A DNA stretch of 64,000 nucleotides from Fagopyrum homotropicum (lineage: Eukaryota > Streptophyta > Magnoliopsida > Caryophyllales > Polygonaceae): assembly GCA_033239125.1 (NCBI GenBank), contig BSWB01000005.1, positions 104,710,494-104,774,493 of the forward strand. Reading direction: 5' to 3'. The position numbers and the translations under genes are program-made. Below, in pieces: positions 33,601-43,855 of the stretch. The stretch's first letter is position 1. Each line of letters opens with the position of its first letter. A model generated the notes under the pieces. The model did not search any database, had not been told where the DNA came from, and saw only the letters and a program-made list of their open reading frames with translations.

Positions 33601-34977
33601 CCCTTAAGTGGAACTGGCATCAGAAAAACTACAACCAACTTGAACTGAGAGATTTTTCAGTCTGGTTCTTTAGGACATTCACTGTTAGATACTTTTAATA
33701 CGGCCTCTTTAGAATCCCGATTATGATCTTAAATGCCAATAGCTTTGTTCAGATACAAAGTTTACATACCCTTTCAGGTAGACAGGTGCGACAAGCAGAT
33801 GTATAATGCAATCTCGAGAGAGAGTTTATACTAGTGTACCTTCCAGCTACGAAAGGATAACCATGTGGGTGCCCTTTGGGTGGGTCGCCTTGGAGCCCTG
33901 ACACTATCGAAGTCATCTTCCTCACTACATCGGTGTCCTCACTATAACTCTCATAGCATCTTCCCCATCTGGGATCTCTGCATACCTATTAGCCAACAAC
34001 GTATTTGGCACAAGGAATGATCAAATAGAAGCAAAGGCATACCAATTTCCAAATTCCAACATTCATGGAGAGTCTGAGAAAGAGAACTCGAATGAGAAAA
34101 CACAATTAAAGCAAACAGTCAATGTTCTATTAACAGAAATACGAGCATGCGCTTGTTGTAGTTCTTGCCTAGACCTTGTGGGAAAATGATTAAACATTGT
34201 AGTACTACATTTAAGGAGATAGTGAGAGTTGATTAGTCGGCAAATATCTTCTTACCAGTAACTGCTAAAGATGGAATATGCATAATTTTTGTAGTGTCCA
34301 TTTTTCTAGGTGAAACTTGAACATCTCCGTATGCAAATCACTTACCGCCACACAAGGTGCGAAGGTATAGTGAATTCCACTGGCCCTGACTTCCAATGCT
34401 GTGGCAGCCCCAATCCTCCGAGCCAGATCTGCATCTCTGCATCGCAAACAAGCCACTCACTCAGAAGCATACTAAATTGACAAGATACAAACAGCAGCCT
34501 AAAAGCTACCAAATTTTTTATAAAAAAAAACTCTAAAAAAGGAAGAACCTGGTAGCTCCAAGATTGACATTATGAGGGAATATGGTAGCACCGTAAATGC
34601 TATTGTTACCGTGAACGGCGTCAATTCCATAAATAATCGGAATCCCGAGACGCGATTCTAAAGCAGATTTCTGAAATCCGTCAACCATATCTGCCCAATC
34701 TGCGGACAAAGCCTTCTCACCAGGACCGCTCCCGCCCGCACTTAGTATGCTCCCTGCAGAAGATCCCCAAATTAACCGACAAGCAAGGGGAGATAAAGCG
34801 AGAAGTGTGATTACCGATGGCTAGGTCTTTGAGAGAGGCAGGAGTGGCGACACGGCGTTCAATCTGAGTCATCTGGCCGAGCTTCTCGTGGAGGCTCATG
34901 CGAGAGAGGAGGTCCTTGACTCTAGCTTCAATCGGCTGTTTAGGGTTCTTGTAGACGCAGTCGGAGTGATCCTCCAT
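30634..34977 (-). CDS. GH3 family beta-glucosidase / glucan exohydrolase-like, 9 exons, 608 aa
   Basis: Exons on the minus strand: 34815-34977, 34549-34753, 34346-34436, 33840-33985, 33151-33394, 32474-32578, 32202-32384, 31730-31931, 30634-31121. All junctions are GT-AG and phases join without a break to 608 residues and a stop. The N-terminal barrel holds KDLLSRMSLHEKLGQMTQIE near the start, DPRWGR at 157-162 and the KHF substrate-binding motif at 210-212. The nucleophile block VISDWEGLDR has Asp289. The C-terminal domain holds GEPPYAE with Glu494 at the acid/base position known from barley exohydrolase I. The family removes glucose from beta-glucans or glucosides. The start MEDHSDCVYKN gives no signal peptide, like the Arabidopsis At3g47000 group, so cytosolic action is likely. 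Intron 8 carries a MITE. Substrate is not deducible. Confidence 0.93.
31380..31672. mobile_element. Foldback MITE in intron 8 of the GH3 gene
   Basis: Two arms of about 110 bp, 31380-31490 and 31560-31672, are inverted copies. One end reads aagctcccctttgattg; the other, inverted, reads aaggcccgtttggtttaaac. Shared inner words include aatctagttcatatgtgtac versus aatctagtgcatatgtatat. The gcccgtttggtt end is typical of plant hAT or Harbinger MITEs, but target-site copies are not clear enough to choose. It lies wholly within the intron and leaves the splice sites intact. Confidence 0.8.
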
Positions 34978-35334
34978 TGTTATCCGCAGTAGAGAGATAT
35001 TTGTTTTCCGTCAACCGTCAACCGTCAACGTAAGTGTATATGCAGTGAAATTGTTATGACTTTGTGGGGGCGGGAAGGTGGAGTAGCGGAGAGATGGGAT
35101 TAGGTAGATAGTTAGGTACTGACTGGTTACTCAGTAATGTATTGAGAGTGGGCGTGAGAATTGGTAGGAGGGATTACGCGGGCCCCGCTTTTGAAATCGA
35201 CAACCCACTTTCCTTTTCGGGATAATTTCATTCTATTTTTTTGGTGTGAATTCCAACATTCATGTGTGTCATGAACTCGGATTGGTTATCAAACCCATAA
35301 CTTTTTGGGAACCCTGAAGATGGATTACTCACCT
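34978..35334 (-). promoter_or_regulatory. GH3 5' leader and probable promoter region
   Basis: The sequence before the GH3 ATG contains three tandem cgtcaac words (about 35010-35030). No clean TATA box is visible on the minus strand. It ends where MULE similarity begins, so the upstream regulatory space is short. Confidence 0.4.
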
Positions 35335-36620
35335 AGCGTCACATTGATCCAACAAATCTACAATACCGTTGAAGATGAAGAAGGATATTGTCGAAGGTCA
35401 AAGGTCCATTAAACACGCCCTCTATTTTTTGGGTGAACGGGATACTATGTCCGGAAATATTTTGATACGGGTGAAATCTTTGATCTTTTTCTCGCGCATT
35501 TATATTCCAAATATTTGATGAACCTATTTTGGCACGTCGTAATCATGGATACAACATACAAAACAAACGAGTAAGTTTTAAATATTGGGTTATGTTAAAT
35601 TACATGACATTATAATTATGTCAATTAAAGATACTTTTGTTTCGATGTTTTCAATTTAACGGCACAAAACGTCTTTGCTTGAGATTGTTAGGATCATCAA
35701 GAACAAGATGATGTTTGCTATCGGATTTGCTTTTGGCAAAGCATAACTATGATTACTACGAGTGGGCTTTTGTGAAGTCTTCTCTACCTATGCAACCGCA
35801 AAATATCAGGGAGGGGGTCATTTTAACCAATCGCAAGTTGCGTTTCATCAAAGAAATGGGTGTTGTGTTTCCTTGATGTGAAACATATGATACACACATT
35901 TTATATCAAGTGCACCCTCTTACGTCGATCGTTGATAGTGACATGTTCAATTTAAGCCCAAGCTGTTTTCTCATATCAATAACATGCTTTGATTGAATCA
36001 AGGTTCAGTGACAGTTTTGAGTTATACTTGGCGGATATAAAGGTGTAAAAACAATCAAGAGTGTTGTTGATTACCTACTTCGAGGAGACGTGACCTCCTT
36101 TAAAGAGGCAATCGCCCGAGTTTAGTGTGACTTGTATATACATTTCACCACAAGGGCAACAAACGTGAAATACTTGATTTTCATTTCATCTCTCCCTCTT
36201 TTTCTTATCAACTATTGGTTTATATGAAATTAAACTTTCAAGGTTGGCTATGTGCACAAGCCGTTGAAACATTCACTGGGTAAAGTGTTTGATGATTTCA
36301 ATTGTTGGTTCATAACATCAAAATTGATGGTCAATGATGAGATTGCAAAGATGGATTTTATTTCACATATACACGTAAATTTATAGTGGTTTACCGAAAA
36401 TTTACTACGTGTGTTTAAAGAAAATTTACCAAAGGAATTTCGAATACAGATGAAACATAATGGTTATAAAGAAAGTACCCTCGACCCCATGACTAAATCT
36501 ACAAAGTGTGACATTCACGAAGGCGTGACTTAATCTACAAATTGTGACATTCATGAAGACATAACTGAATCTACAAAGTGTAATATTAAAGGCGTATCAA
36601 CAATGATAATGTTTGGACAA
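35335..36620 (+). pseudogene. MULE / FAR1-like transposase fragment (copy 1)
   Basis: Readable blocks in order: TLIQQIYNTVEDEEGYCRRS, FWHVVIMDTTYKTNE, then an intron-like gap beginning gtaagtttt, then TSLLEIVRIIKNKMMFAIGF, FGKA, YYEWAFVKS and VILTNRKLRFIKEMGVVFP. These match the MULE transposase domain, where IMDTTYKTN carries the first catalytic Asp. The second Asp block, usually VTDRE, is here LTNRK. Stops are frequent. It is homologous to the fragment at 46670-47600, including the intron position. Confidence 0.8.
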
Positions 36621-37460
36621 CCGGTTCATAATGTAAAAAAATATTGGTTGAATTTTTTTTTTAATTGTGAGATAACTTATTAATGTTAGATATGACATTT
36701 AGGGTTCTAAGAAGATAGGAATGGTTAATAATGCACACGAAGTGTCCGTTTGGTTAAAGAGGTGATAGATTTCGGTGGAGGAGACCACACAAATGGTGGA
36801 GGTAGAACCACAAATATATTGATGCAGCAATGACCCTTTATATAGAGATTACAATAGAATAAAAATAGAATAATAAAGATTGCAATAATATAATCAAAAT
36901 ATAAACTAGCCTAATATAACGGAATAATATCATTATTTATTTAATAGGAAGATATTGTGATACGTATCTTCTAATAAGTGGCGAAATGAATACGGTTAAG
37001 CGGAAGGAAATGAAAATAATTATGTTACTTTTTTACGTATTAAAATACCTCTAACATTCTGTTTTAGTCGCTAAATAAACATTGATTTTTTATTGATTCG
37101 ACAATTACTTCTAATCTATTCCAAAACGGGTCTTATATTGAACGAGGTTTAATAGCTTACGAGGTTATCATTGTTTCAATTACTTCTAATCTAATTCAGT
37201 TAATCTCAATGCTCTCGGACGTGGAATACGTGAACTCCCTTGAGGCTTGAGCTAGAGCTGAAGATGAAAGGTCCTCTTCAAATAGATAAAGAGCATTGAG
37301 GGGTCAACAAACAGAAGACTAAGTACATAAGATAACACCACATGAACACTCATACTTTCATGTCTTTAGTTCCATCTCCTAACCACTCCTCTATAGTCTA
37401 TACATGACACATACATACGGTTGCTGCGTTGCTAACGCTAGCTAGATCACTCCTAATGTC
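36621..37460. other. Intergenic AT-rich DNA
   Basis: No gene seen. Repetitive-looking TA-rich stretches (aatagaataaaaatagaataat) occur at 36850-36960. Part of this may be a degraded LTR because a TATA-like tttatatagag lies at 36837, but no boundary can be drawn. The 3' UTR of the TPR gene probably reaches into its right end. Confidence 0.35.
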
Positions 37461-37522
37461 ATGCCAATTATTTATGTAACATACCAGCCTTGATGTACTT
37501 GGCTTTGCGTTTGTTGTAGGCA

Positions 37523-38337
37523 TCACATGGTGATAGGTTGGTGATCAAGGGGGAAGCATGTGTCCTTACCGCCAGTGCTCCAAAGGAAGTCGGCGTAGGT
37601 GGCGGCGTAGAACGTGTTGCCGGGATCAGCTGATATGGCGTCCAAGTAAGTATCCTCGGCAGCCACCAAGTCATTCTTTTCATTCCACAGGAAGTTTGCA
37701 TACTTGTAGCATGCCTCAGCGTCCTTTGGCTCGACTGCAGTTGCTTTCTTGAAGTACTCTGCAGCTCTGTTCATCCAGCCGATATTATGTTAGACTAACA
37801 GGTTCAGGAAAACGGACCTGGCAATTAGGACTTGCCTAGCCACATATCCGATACCATGTTTAACTTCGACGTGTGCCCTAGCCACATATCCAAGTCTTTG
37901 GAGGTTTCATCAAAAACCAATTAGGACTTGCCTAGTAGTTATATGTTAAATTTACACAATATCGTACACACATCTCAACAATTTGGTTAGGAAATGTAGA
38001 ATTACCTGAGATGATCGCCAGCATAGGAGTACAAGAAGTGTGCGAAGTTGGCGAGAAGTAGGGGATTGTCTGGTTCTTGTGACAAAGCCATCCGATAACG
38101 CAGCTCGGTCATCGAATGATTATTGCCGCCTTCATCCATCGTTTTCCTGTTTATTACCTTCTTCAAAGGATCGGCACCTCCGGAGAACTTCAACTGGTTT
38201 TGAATCTTAATTGAGAATTGACCGTCAGATGAGAAATTATCCGAGTTGGCCATAGAAGCTTTGCAGATTGCAGTGTGAGCGGTAAGCTTCGATGTAGTGG
38301 CATTGAACGCCGCGCATTTCAGAGTAGGACACATCAT
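37523..38337 (-). CDS. Small tetratricopeptide-repeat protein, 2 coding exons, 191 aa
   Basis: Exon 1 is 38006-38337 and exon 2 is 37523-37766; GT-AG borders join AG|A to Arg in frame and give 191 residues. The first 70 residues are Ser/Thr-rich and low in similarity. Residues about 77-180 form roughly three TPR helix pairs: ELRYRMALSQEPDNPLLLAN, AAEYFKKATAVEPKDAEACY and AAEDTYLDAISADPGNTFYA. The end FLWSTGGKDTCFPLD is typical of a plant TPR family. TPRs mediate protein-protein contacts; no partner can be inferred. A 5' UTR intron (38342-38581) is likely because good splice borders precede the ATG. A second possible donor (ggcg|gtaagg) within exon 2 is not used in my model because the frame continues into the conserved tail. 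Confidence 0.85.
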
Positions 38338-38711
38338 CGTGCTGCAGTATCAAGCATAAATTAGATCGACAGGCGAAGATATTTACACAATTTGAAAGAT
38401 AGTGATGGGACAATCGCAAACGCTTAAAATAATTTAGATCGACAATCGCACCAAGTACGTGAACTCAACAAAACAACATTTCTTGGGAAAGTGAAAAACA
38501 AATCGAAGCATTAACATATTTGAAATGTAGCAGAAGATGAAGATAAAGATGAGTGTAGCAGAAGACTCACACAGATGTCACCTATAGAACAGCTCCGATT
38601 CCGAATAGATTTAGAAAGATAGGTTTTGTAGGATGAGATTGTGAAGAGAGAAGCACACTGGCAGTACCAGTGGAGAATGAAGACGGTAAGGAAGATGAAG
38701 AGGCGAGGGGG

Positions 38712-38722
38712 CTTTTATATAC
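38712..38722 (-). promoter_or_regulatory. TATA box of the TPR gene
   Basis: On the minus strand tatataaaag lies about 385 bp before the ATG and about 130 bp before the likely 5' UTR donor at 38581. It is in GC-richer promoter-like DNA, a suitable distance for a short untranslated first exon. Confidence 0.65.
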
Positions 38723-38759
38723 TCCTCGCTGCTCACAACACTAAACGCCTTTGAGTGCC

Positions 38760-39610
38760 GTGATTCCTTGATAAAAAGAAAAAAAGGAATTAAATATCTA
38801 AAAAATTGTTGATTGGACAGAGAAGAGTTCGAAACAGAATCCGAGCAGGAAGGTCTTCCACGTGAGGCGACGCCGTATTCATCTCACTCTCTTTTGGATT
38901 TTAATCCCACAGTTTATTTTTTATGGTGTGCTTGTATTTTTCTATTTTTTGAAAAATGCCCATGTCCATTTGAATTCGTGAAGGATATCGGGTATATTTG
39001 GTAACGTAAGAATACTGGATTTTTTTTACCATAATGATCAAAATAATTAAAAATTTTTATTAAAATGACAAAGTATTTACCAAAGTAGCAAATTGGTGTA
39101 AGATGTTCGTATAGAAAGGTGGTTTACTGCAGCTTTTTAGTATAATATATTATAATTTAGGTTTAAATAAAGTTTTTAATCTATAATAAGAGTAAGTGAG
39201 ACTAGTAGGGTTCGAATTGAGAAGATTAAATATAAATTAGGCACCCTAATTTTAAGGGTTCAAACTCTGGACGAGTTAATTAAACTTTATGTATTCTGTT
39301 GATCATACACAATATTAATACACAATTTCAATTACTCAATATTTATAAATAATTTTAAATACACAATATTAATAAATAAAAGATTTGTGTAACTAAATAC
39401 CTTTCACTGAATTACCTTTCACTGAATTTCTTTCCTGAATAATATGTATGTACATTATGTATGCTTGAGTCATTTTATATCGCTTGAGTATTTCATTACA
39501 CAAGGTTTTTGGTTACACAAGTATTTTATTTATTAACATTTGTGTATTTGAAATTATGTATTATTGTTGTGTAATTGAAATTGTGTATTAATATTTCATT
39601 ACACAAGTAT
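38760..39610. other. AT-rich intergenic DNA
   Basis: No gene recognised. It contains loosely repeated acacaatattaataca/ttgtgtaattgaaat words at 39300-39600, in both orientations, that look like decayed repeats. Confidence 0.4.
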
Positions 39611-39615
39611 TTTAT

Positions 39616-39662
39616 AAAAAACTAAAGAGGCGCGGTCTATAACCGCGCCTCTTTAGTTTTTT
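39616..39662. repeat. Perfect 21-bp hairpin
   Basis: The arm aaaaaactaaagaggcgcgg plus one further t (39616-39636) is followed by a 5-nt loop ctata and its exact complement (39642-39662). The GC core (gaggcgcggt/accgcgcctc) recurs imperfectly at 39684-39715 and 39780-39812. This arrangement is common in subterminal repeats of CACTA-like elements, but no terminus is seen nearby. Confidence 0.9.
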
Positions 39663-40009
39663 TTCTTTTCAAAAACGTTACACTATAGCCGCGGTCTAGG
39701 ACCACACCTCTATTTGTGTTTTTGTTATATTTATTTCAGATATTAAAATATTGTCCTCGACAACGCTTTTTACAGATAAGAGTGTTGTCTAAGACCGCGC
39801 TTCTAATCCAAACAACAAATCTCGTGTATTTTGGTGAATTATTTTACTCCGAGTCTAAAACGGGAAATACTTATGAAGTTTCGTTCACTTCGACGAAAAA
39901 TCCAAAAAAACATTTAAATATAACACAAGAATAGTGATATTTAAAAAAAATAAATCGTAGAAAATTTTTTTATAAACGAGAGAATCCACAACCCATTTTA
40001 AAACGATTT

Positions 40010-40101
40010 TTTTCACAAAAAAAAAAAAAAAATTTATTATTTTTTTTTTGGGGGGGGGAGGGGGGCGGCCGCCCCACCCTGCCCCCTAAAGGGCCGCCCC
40101 T
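40010..40101. repeat. A-run, G-run and possible hAT-type terminus
   Basis: A poly-A run, a T-rich run and a nearly pure G run are followed by gcggccgccccaccctgccc. The stretch ends in gggccgcccctg, whose complement caggggcggccc resembles the caggggcgg terminus common among plant hAT elements. The opposite end was not found. Confidence 0.4.
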
Positions 40102-40795
40102 GAACACAACCATCACGTTTAATCGAGAGTATTGGATTATATAAGATTATTGGATGATAGTCCGCAAAATATTCTCAATAGTCACATCAAACCAATCCAT
40201 TAACTTCTATTGATGGTAAAAATAAATAAAAGTAATGAAAAGAAAGAAAAACATAAGGAAGGAAAAAAAGGGCAATTTTGATAACTAGGTCTTTTTGAAA
40301 AACTAGGGTAGTAACTAGGCTTTTTAATGTTTCAATTAAGTAAATATACCCCAACCTTTTGTATTTATTCTCAAACTCTACACACTCTTCTCTCATGAGA
40401 TACATTTACTAAACATAAAACTAGAAAAAACCTAGTAAACCAAATTGTTTCAAAAAAAAAATTAACAAAGAGAATTAAAAAAAATTATAAGGAGTAAAGT
40501 GTTTTAATTGTATAATGATAATGCCATCATTTGTTGTTCCTTCTCAACCTAGACATTAATTCAAACTTCTTCTCTTGTTAAAAGTTTTTATTGTAGATGA
40601 TAATTCAAGCTTCACACTTGTTCGTAACTCTAATCCTAACTCTAATTTAAAATTTTGGGTTTTGATTTGCAATAATTGAAATAACACTAGATGATGGGTG
40701 TTACCGTTTGAAGTTTTAATTCAAACTGTTGAACCTAATGAAGTTTGAAATTGGGGTTTTGGGTTCTATTTATGCATATCTAGTTCAATCAACAC
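40102..40795. other. AT-rich intergenic DNA
   Basis: No gene seen. It ends where Ty3 integrase similarity starts abruptly, so a truncation breakpoint is at about 40795. Confidence 0.4.
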
Positions 40796-41745
40796 AATGT
40801 GAGAGATACCATTTATGTCGTAGTTGGTAGGTTCTCTAAAATGGTTTATTTCATTGCTTGTAACAAGACTAATGACACAACTAACATTGCTAATATGTTC
40901 TTCAGAGAAATAGTGAGGTTGCACGGAGTTGCTAAGACTATAGTGACTGATAAGGACGTCAAGTTTCTTAGTTCATTTTGGAGAACTTTTTGGGAGACAA
41001 TTGAGACTAAACTTCTTATCTCTACCTCTTGTCACCTTCAGATCGATGGTCAAACTTAGGTGAATAACATGACTCTCACCACCATTATTCGAGCCATCAT
41101 TAGAAAAGACCTTAAAGTGTGGTATGATACTCTACCTCACGTGAAGTTTTCATATAATCGTATCATACACTCATCCACACAACTTACACATTTTGAATGT
41201 GTTTATGGTATGAACATTTTATCCCCACTTGATCTTACGCCATTTTCATTGAAGGAGAAATTTTTTATGCAAGTAAGCAACTTGAGTCTATAAACGAATT
41301 ACACGAACGAACCAAATACTAGCTCCTCAAGAAAGCCGAATATGTGGTTGCATGTGCTAATCATGGACGACGTCGAGTTATTTTTCAATCCGGTGATCTT
41401 GTGTGGGTGCATCTAAAGAAGGAAAGATTTCTGTCTGGAAGGAAGAATAAGTTGGATGCTAGAGGAGATGGACCTTTCAAAGTACTCAAGAGAATTGAAG
41501 ATAATGCATATCAATTAGAGCTTCCTTGAGAATATAAAGTCAGTGCCACCTTCAATATTGTGGATCTTTCACCCTTCCTTGACAAGGAGGATGAAAGAGA
41601 TTCAAGGTCGATTCATTTTCAAGAAGGGAAGAAAGAAGGGAAGAATGATGCATGATCATATCAACCATTACCAAGAGGACCAATTACATGAGCCCAAGCT
41701 AAGAGGATGGAAGAATAAGCAGAAGGAGATGTGCACGTGTTAGAG
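40796..41745 (+). pseudogene. 5'-truncated Ty3 integrase and C-terminal domain
   Basis: The reading starts inside integrase with RDTIYVVVGRFSKMVYFIAC, then IVRLHGVAKTIVTDKDVKFL. It continues as HLQIDGQT, a stop, and VNNMTLTTIIRAIIRK; the catalytic Glu of the DDE triad falls at or just after that stop. The C-terminal part follows with GDLVWVHLKKERF, a stretch ending in GDGPFKVL, and NAYQLELP. After one more stop comes VSATFNIVDLSPFL. The RT and RNase H parts are missing on the left. The 3' flank carries LTR-like sequence. Confidence 0.85.
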
Positions 41746-41813
41746 AAATGCTTAATCAAGTTAGAAGCAATGGATGAAAGGATGAAGAAAGTGATGCACA
41801 TTCAACCGGGAGA

Positions 41814-43855
41814 TGATACAAGCTCCTGTGTATAAGGAGATGGATCACACGTGGATTGCGAATGAAATTAGATCAATTGGATCTTATTTTCTATCCCATA
41901 ATTAATTCCTTTAACTATGGGTTATGTTTTGGGTCTTTTTATGTTATTTCTTTTATTTCTTTTATGTTATTTAAGTCATCTAATAGAGACGGCTTAAAGG
42001 TAGATTTTATGAAATCTTATCTTATCTTGAGAGTTGAGATATATCTTACTTGTATCTTATCCAAGATCTTTTAGGAAGATCCTATAGTTTAGAAGATAGA
42101 TTTTGTCAATCTTGAAGAACCATTAGGTGAATATAAAGGATAAAGATACTCTAGAGGGAGGGGGGGGTTGAATAGAGTATTGGAACTTTTCGCAAAAACC
42201 TATCTCAAGGCTTTGAAACTGATTTCAAAGGCCTTGATGTCGATTTGAGCTCTTTGTGACACACTTTGATTTCAAGGGCTTTGAAACTGCTTTCAAGGGC
42301 CTTGACTTTGTAAACCTGCAAAACAAAGTTAGTCACAATAAAGGAAGATAAAATAGGGAATGTAAAAGATCGACACGAGGATATGTTTACGAAGTTCGGC
42401 TCTAACTAGCATACTCTGCGTCCCAGGGTATAACCGTAGGATCTAACTATCTATTATCAGCTTCAAAGAGTCCTAGATACAAACTAGAAGAAATCCCCTT
42501 CTTCTCTCACTGTAGCCAACGCTACGATCTAGCTCCAACTCTTCACCTTGCTATAATAGCCTAGTTACTTCGCAGAGTAACGCACACTCTAGTATAATAC
42601 ACTTTAGATATTCCAATGGAGCTCTCGAGTTTTATCTCTCTCTAGGGGATAAAGCTTTTATAGAAAAGGGAGAAAGAGAAACTTGTTTGATCGAATGATG
42701 ATGCTTTGGATCACTTGAAGACTTTGGATCTTTCCGTGTAAGCTTGTGTCTCTTCTTCTTTAATCGACATCTTCATTTATAGTCTTCGATGGAGAAGTCT
42801 TCTAGCCGTTGGAGAAATGACCGTTGTAGATGTTTCTTCTTCTGCATTGGAAATGCTTCTTGGTTGAGATGAGATAGCCGTTGTAGATCTTCTATCGTCT
42901 TCATCTTCTTAAAGCACGTTGAACCTTCTATTCCGTAATCTTCTCATGCTTGTTAAAGATCTTTGTCTGTTGATCGAGATCTTGTTGTGAAGATTTCCGA
43001 AATCTATTGAGAGGTGATCTTGCGCTTTGGTTGAGGATCTTTACAAGAACCTGTTTTGAATCGAACCCACTTGATCGTTAATATCTTCTTTGTTGAGCAT
43101 ATTTTCTTGTTGAGCATATCTTCTTGGAAGATCTTCTTTTGATTCTTGGTTAATTTGATTGTTAGAGATTTGAACTCCTTCCAGCCGCTTTGTCCATTGG
43201 AACTGACTTCAAGGCTTTGACTTTTGATTCCTTGAAATGGCTTTCAAGGCCTCTTGGTTGAACTTCTTCAAACTCTTTGTCTGTCCCTTATATCTGATTT
43301 CAAGACTTCCGTCTGTCCCTTAAAATGTTTTCCAAGGCCTGCATACATTCTAGACAAACACCAAAACACACCATGCAATTAGAAATACAATCGATATTTT
43401 GTTAGTATAAAAACCACTATATTTGTGTTAAGTCTTCCATCATCACCTATACAAGTATATAATCAAGGTGGAGTTTTCAAATCCTATTTCTCTTATATAA
43501 GAGGATTTTTGGCCTCCATGTTATTCACCTTGAAAATTTTGAATACACAGAGTTTTTGTTTCACAAAAACATTTCTTCCGACATGGGGATATAAAGAGAC
43601 CAAGTGACGTCTAGTTTGCCAAAAACTTGAATTGTTTTACGTTGTTTTGCTTGTGTCTACAAGTTGGAATCTTCTCAAACCATTCACAAGTCTTATTCTT
43701 GTGTTCTTTAGACGACGTTCCTCAAGTAAAAATTATAGTGGAAGAGTACTAAGGTCGTTTTGTGTTGTGTGTTTGGGCCTTAGTTTCCCTAGTGTGCTCC
43801 AAGTCGATTCATAGGGTTCGACCTCTTTGTCTACCGATCCATCAACATCATTGGA
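41814..43855 (+). mobile_element. Probable 3' LTR of the truncated Ty3 element, interrupted by an insertion
   Basis: A purine stretch (ccgggaga) precedes tgatacaagctcctgtg, a plausible LTR start shortly after pol. After removing 42138-43411 the sequence continues as typical U3/R: a TATA-like cttatataagagg at about 43491, then a CT- and T-rich leader ending near ccatcaacatca. The right boundary is approximate. Confidence 0.5.
42138..43405. mobile_element. 1.27-kb repeat inserted in an LTR, flanked by TATAAA
   Basis: TATAAA occurs at 42132-42137 and 43406-43411, and the LTR sequence is continuous if the insert and one copy are removed. The insert starts with ggataaagatactctagagg, has a 7-G run, and contains many aaggccttgaaa / tttcaaggcctt words at both ends. 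It has no TG...CA ends and no recognised gene. Its class is unknown to me; similar ggggggttgaatag words are common in dispersed plant repeats. Confidence 0.45.

Noticed and set aside
38813..39004. 63-residue plus-strand frame upstream of the TPR gene
   Set aside because: It has no domain, poor codon character, and overlaps promoter-side AT-rich DNA.
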